Assembly: GCA_034180345.1 (NCBI GenBank)
Contig: JAXFOQ010000035.1
Span: forward strand, 1-8,563
Direction: 5' to 3'
DNA length: 8,563 nt
DNA from: RGIG5681 sp034180345
Lineage (GTDB): Bacteria > Bacillota_I > Bacilli_A > Erysipelotrichales > Erysipelotrichaceae
The first letter of the stretch is position 1. Every line of letters begins with the position of its first letter. The notes below the pieces were generated by a model. It saw nothing but the letters and a program-made list of their open reading frames with translations, ran no database searches and was not told the DNA's origin. Below are positions 6,882 through 8,563 of this stretch, one piece after another. Both the position numbers and the translations under genes were made by a program.

Positions 6882-7403
6882 ATGAAGTTTGAAATTTATG
6901 GTGATCATGTAAAGATTAGTGAAGGCATGGTTCAGAAGATTGAGAAGAAATTGTCGGTTTTAAAGAAGTATATTTTAATTGACGACAATGCTACAGCTAG
7001 GGTTGTAGCTAAGGTTTATCCAAATACTCAAAAAGTTGAAATTACAATTCCAACCAGAGTCGGAATACTGCGTGCTGAAGTTATTAATGAAGATTTTTAT
7101 GCAGCTATTGATTTAGCTATTGATAAATTGGAAGATCAAATTCGTCGTCAAAAAACGCGTCTATCAAGAAGACATCGTGAATCACTTTCAGAGAGTTTTG
7201 TGGAGGCTGATTTAAATACTGAAAAAGATATTCCAGTTAAAACAAAGATGATTCATGCGGATGCTATGGATCTTGAACAAGCAATTTTACAAATGGAGAT
7301 GTTAGGACATTCATTCTTTATTTATCATGATGTTGATAGCGATAAAGATGCTGTATGTTATAAACGTCTAGATGGTGGTTATGGTTTAATCGAATTACTT
7401 TAA
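6882..7403 (+). CDS. hpf: Ribosome hibernation promoting factor, long form
   Basis: Long HPF binds the 30S decoding region and joins two 70S ribosomes into inactive 100S dimers during starvation. The product is 173 residues. The N-terminal HPF/RaiA domain (about 1-95) starts MKFEIYGDHVKISEGM and ends in a basic helix, IRRQKTRLSRRHRE. A linker of about 17 residues follows. The C-terminal dimerisation domain (118-173) is recognisable from KTKMIHADAMDLEQAILQME, LGHSFFIYHD and KRLDGGYGLIEL. Both domains look complete. AGGAGG (6869-6874) lies 7 bases before the ATG, much the strongest ribosome binding site since leuS. I see no convincing own promoter, so it may read through from the scp cluster. 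It probably also has stress-linked expression not visible here. Confidence 0.95.
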   Translation: MKFEIYGDHVKISEGMVQKIEKKLSVLKKYILIDDNATARVVAKVYPNTQKVEITIPTRVGILRAEVINEDFYAAIDLAIDKLEDQIRRQKTRLSRRHRESLSESFVEADLNTEKDIPVKTKMIHADAMDLEQAILQMEMLGHSFFIYHDVDSDKDAVCYKRLDGGYGLIELL

Positions 7404-7431
7404 ATGATTATTTGACTTTAAAGCATTTAAA
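7399..7431 (+). repeat. Inverted repeat around the -35 of the lysine-switch promoter
   Basis: TTTAAATG (7399-7406) and CATTTAAA (7424-7431) are perfect 8-base complements 17 bases apart. The left arm contains the hpf stop codon and the loop contains the next promoter's -35. It could be an operator or a weak hairpin ending the hpf message, but no T-run follows. In such AT-rich DNA it may be chance. Confidence 0.35.
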
Positions 7432-7440
7432 AGATATTAT
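7412..7440 (+). promoter_or_regulatory. Sigma-A-type promoter of the lysine riboswitch transcript
   Basis: TTGACT (7412-7417) and TATTAT (7435-7440) are five-of-six consensus matches with a 17-base spacer. Transcription would start near 7447, about 10 bases before the riboswitch aptamer. The promoter begins only 9 bases after the hpf stop. Confidence 0.75.
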
Positions 7441-7456
7441 ATATGAAAATCTATAT

Positions 7457-7606
7457 AGAGGTAGCGATGCAAAATAGTATTATAGGGAGCTGGCAAGCAT
7501 AGAACTATAAGAAAGGTAATCATCGCCGAATCGATAAGCTTGGCAAAGTTTATTGATGGGGTTATAAGGAATACTTATAACACTCCTTCTTTGAAGGGCG
7601 CTATTG
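7457..7606 (+). promoter_or_regulatory. Lysine riboswitch (L box) aptamer
   Basis: The opening AGAGGTAGCG (7457-7466), GGGAGCTGG (7485-7493) and GAAAGGTAATCATCGCCGAA (7511-7530) match conserved parts of the lysine aptamer in order. P1 pairs GTAGCG (7461-7466) with CGCTAT (7599-7604). An internal hairpin GTTATAAG...CTTATAAC (7561-7568 and 7574-7581) and GAAGGGCGC near the end also fit the family. Binding of lysine should lock P1 and allow the downstream terminator to form, turning the transporter gene off when lysine is plentiful. Confidence 0.9.
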
Positions 7607-7625
7607 AACTTGAATTATATTTTCT

Positions 7626-7658
7626 AATCCATGTGCAATAGTACATGGATTTTGTTTT
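7626..7658 (+). terminator. Riboswitch-controlled intrinsic terminator
   Basis: AATCCATGT (7626-7634) pairs perfectly with ACATGGATT (7643-7651) across an 8-base loop, followed by TTTGTTTT. The T-run ends just before the AGGAGG of the downstream gene. The loop contains CAATAG (7636-7641), complementary to CTATTG (7601-7606) in the 3' side of P1, which provides a plausible antiterminator. Confidence 0.9.
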
Positions 7659-7668
7659 AGGAGGATAT

Positions 7669-8433
7669 ATGAAAAGGATATTGACATTATTGGGTCTATT
7701 GCTACTGCTTAGTGCTTGTCTTAAAAATCCCTTGGATATTGATCGTGAAAATGCTTTGGTGGTGGGTATGGAATGTAACTATGCTCCATTTAATTGGACA
7801 ACACTCGACCAAAGTAATACTTCAATCATGATTAGTGCTGCAGACTATTGTGATGGTTATGATGTGGTGATTGCCAGTAGAATTGCTAATGATCTAGGTA
7901 AAAAATTAGTGATTAAAAAAATTGCTTGGGATGGGCTGGAACCTGCTCTATCTTCAAATGAAATTGATGCGATTATCGCAGGGATGTCAGCAACTCCAAA
8001 GCGGGCTGAAAGTGTTAATTTTACTAAACCGTACTATGAATCGGAAATGGTGATGATTGTTAAGAAGGATAGTAAATATGTCAAGGCTAAGGATATTCAA
8101 GATTTTAGTGGTGCTAAAATATTAGGGCAATTAAATACCACCTATGATGAGGTAATTGATCAAATTAAAAATGTTAAGCACGCCACTCCACTTGCAACAT
8201 ATCCATTAATGCTTGTGGCATTACAAAGTGGAGAGGTCGATGGTCTTACGGCTGAGCTTCCTGTGGCTATGGGTATTGTTAGTTCCAATGATGATTTAAC
8301 CTATGTGAAATTTGATTCTGGCAAGGGTTTTGAAGCTGATGTTTCAGTTTCAATTGCGGTTGCTAAAAATCAAGATGAATTATTAAAGAAAATTCAGGCA
8401 TCTTTAGATAAAATTAGTCCCGAAGAAAGCTAA
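7669..8433 (+). CDS. Amino-acid ABC transporter substrate-binding lipoprotein, probably lysine-specific
   Basis: This is a family 3 solute-binding protein that would be tethered outside the membrane and deliver a polar amino acid to a permease. The ATG at 7669 follows AGGAGG (7659-7664); an in-frame ATG at 7645 lies inside the terminator and is rejected. The 254-residue product has a lipoprotein signal with lipobox LSAC, lipidated Cys C17. Family features follow: VVGMECNYAPFNW (31-43), GYDVVIASRIANDLGKKL (63-80), WDGLEPALSSNEIDAIIAGMS (88-107), FTKPYYESEMVMIVKK (118-133) and GEVDGLTAELP (188-198). The lysine riboswitch upstream, and resemblance as I recall it to the binding part of streptococcal lysine transporters, suggest lysine. 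Related proteins usually run about 15-20 residues past ISPEE, so the C-terminus may be short. No permease or ATPase gene is visible downstream in the window. Confidence 0.92.
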   Translation: MKRILTLLGLLLLLSACLKNPLDIDRENALVVGMECNYAPFNWTTLDQSNTSIMISAADYCDGYDVVIASRIANDLGKKLVIKKIAWDGLEPALSSNEIDAIIAGMSATPKRAESVNFTKPYYESEMVMIVKKDSKYVKAKDIQDFSGAKILGQLNTTYDEVIDQIKNVKHATPLATYPLMLVALQSGEVDGLTAELPVAMGIVSSNDDLTYVKFDSGKGFEADVSVSIAVAKNQDELLKKIQASLDKISPEES

Positions 8434-8563
8434 CTATATAAAAATCAAGTAATTATGATGAAAAAGTTTGAAAATGTTAAGTTATTTGATTTGTTAGCTT
8501 ATAAATGTATATTTGTTCTTTGAAATTGTGAATATTGGATTATTGTAGGCATGATAAAAACTA
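8434..8563. other. AT-rich 3' segment with no supported gene
   Basis: No open frame beyond about 22 codons lies wholly within this stretch on the + strand. An ATG at 8551 could open the next gene but has no good ribosome binding site and only four codons remain. No T-run terminator follows the substrate-binding gene. A 23-codon - strand frame open to the right edge is too short to call. Confidence 0.5.

Noticed and set aside
8427..8500. Perfect 8-base inverted repeat AAGCTAAC/GTTAGCTT after the substrate-binding gene
   Set aside because: The 58-base loop and lack of a T-run make a terminator unlikely, and no flanking duplication suggests a mobile element.
8455..8523. 22-codon frame MMKKFENVK... 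after the substrate-binding gene
   Set aside because: It is in frame with that gene's 3' side, has no ribosome binding site and no recognisable product; too short to support.

Overview
The window is low-GC, gene-dense DNA with every supported gene on the + strand. It suggests a member of the Bacillota, probably from the Erysipelotrichia or mollicute-related side rather than a classical Bacillus. The basis is the AT-rich composition, a leucine T-box leader, a lysine riboswitch, purine-rich Shine-Dalgarno sites, ScpA/ScpB and a long-form HPF. The genetic code is standard: one gene ends in tandem TGA TGA (6855-6860), so TGA is not tryptophan. Genus assignment is not possible by eye.

Layout. (1) 2-815: the 3' end of an unidentified gene overlaps a gene for a single-pass membrane protein with bacterial Ig-like modules. 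(2) 844-3487: a consensus-like promoter, a T-box leader with a CUU (Leu) specifier and leuS. (3) 3468-6857: a second promoter lies in the last codons of leuS. It is followed at once by scpA, scpB, a small P-loop kinase-like gene and a DUF2779-family gene, all with gaps of 4 bases or fewer, or overlapping. The predicted +1 of this promoter is the A of the scpA ATG and there is no Shine-Dalgarno site, so scpA may be made from a leaderless mRNA. (4) 6882-7403: hpf, with a strong ribosome binding site. (5) 7412-8433: promoter, lysine riboswitch, intrinsic terminator and a lipoprotein amino-acid-binding component of an ABC transporter, probably for lysine. (6) 8434-8563: no supported gene.

How it fits together. 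Two RNA sensors flank a housekeeping block: uncharged tRNA-Leu should raise LeuRS, and low lysine should raise the importer component. The central cluster joins the condensin accessory subunits ScpA/ScpB to a nucleotide-binding protein and a two-domain nuclease-family protein. The latter has a Cas4-like iron-sulfur N-terminal part whose catalytic residues look lost by eye, and a DEDD-type exonuclease C-terminal part that looks intact. There is no mobile element, CRISPR array, rRNA or tRNA. Most of the window is conserved housekeeping DNA. The least-explained parts are the leaderless-looking scpA promoter, the DUF2779 protein in the condensin cluster, and the architecture of the lysine switch.
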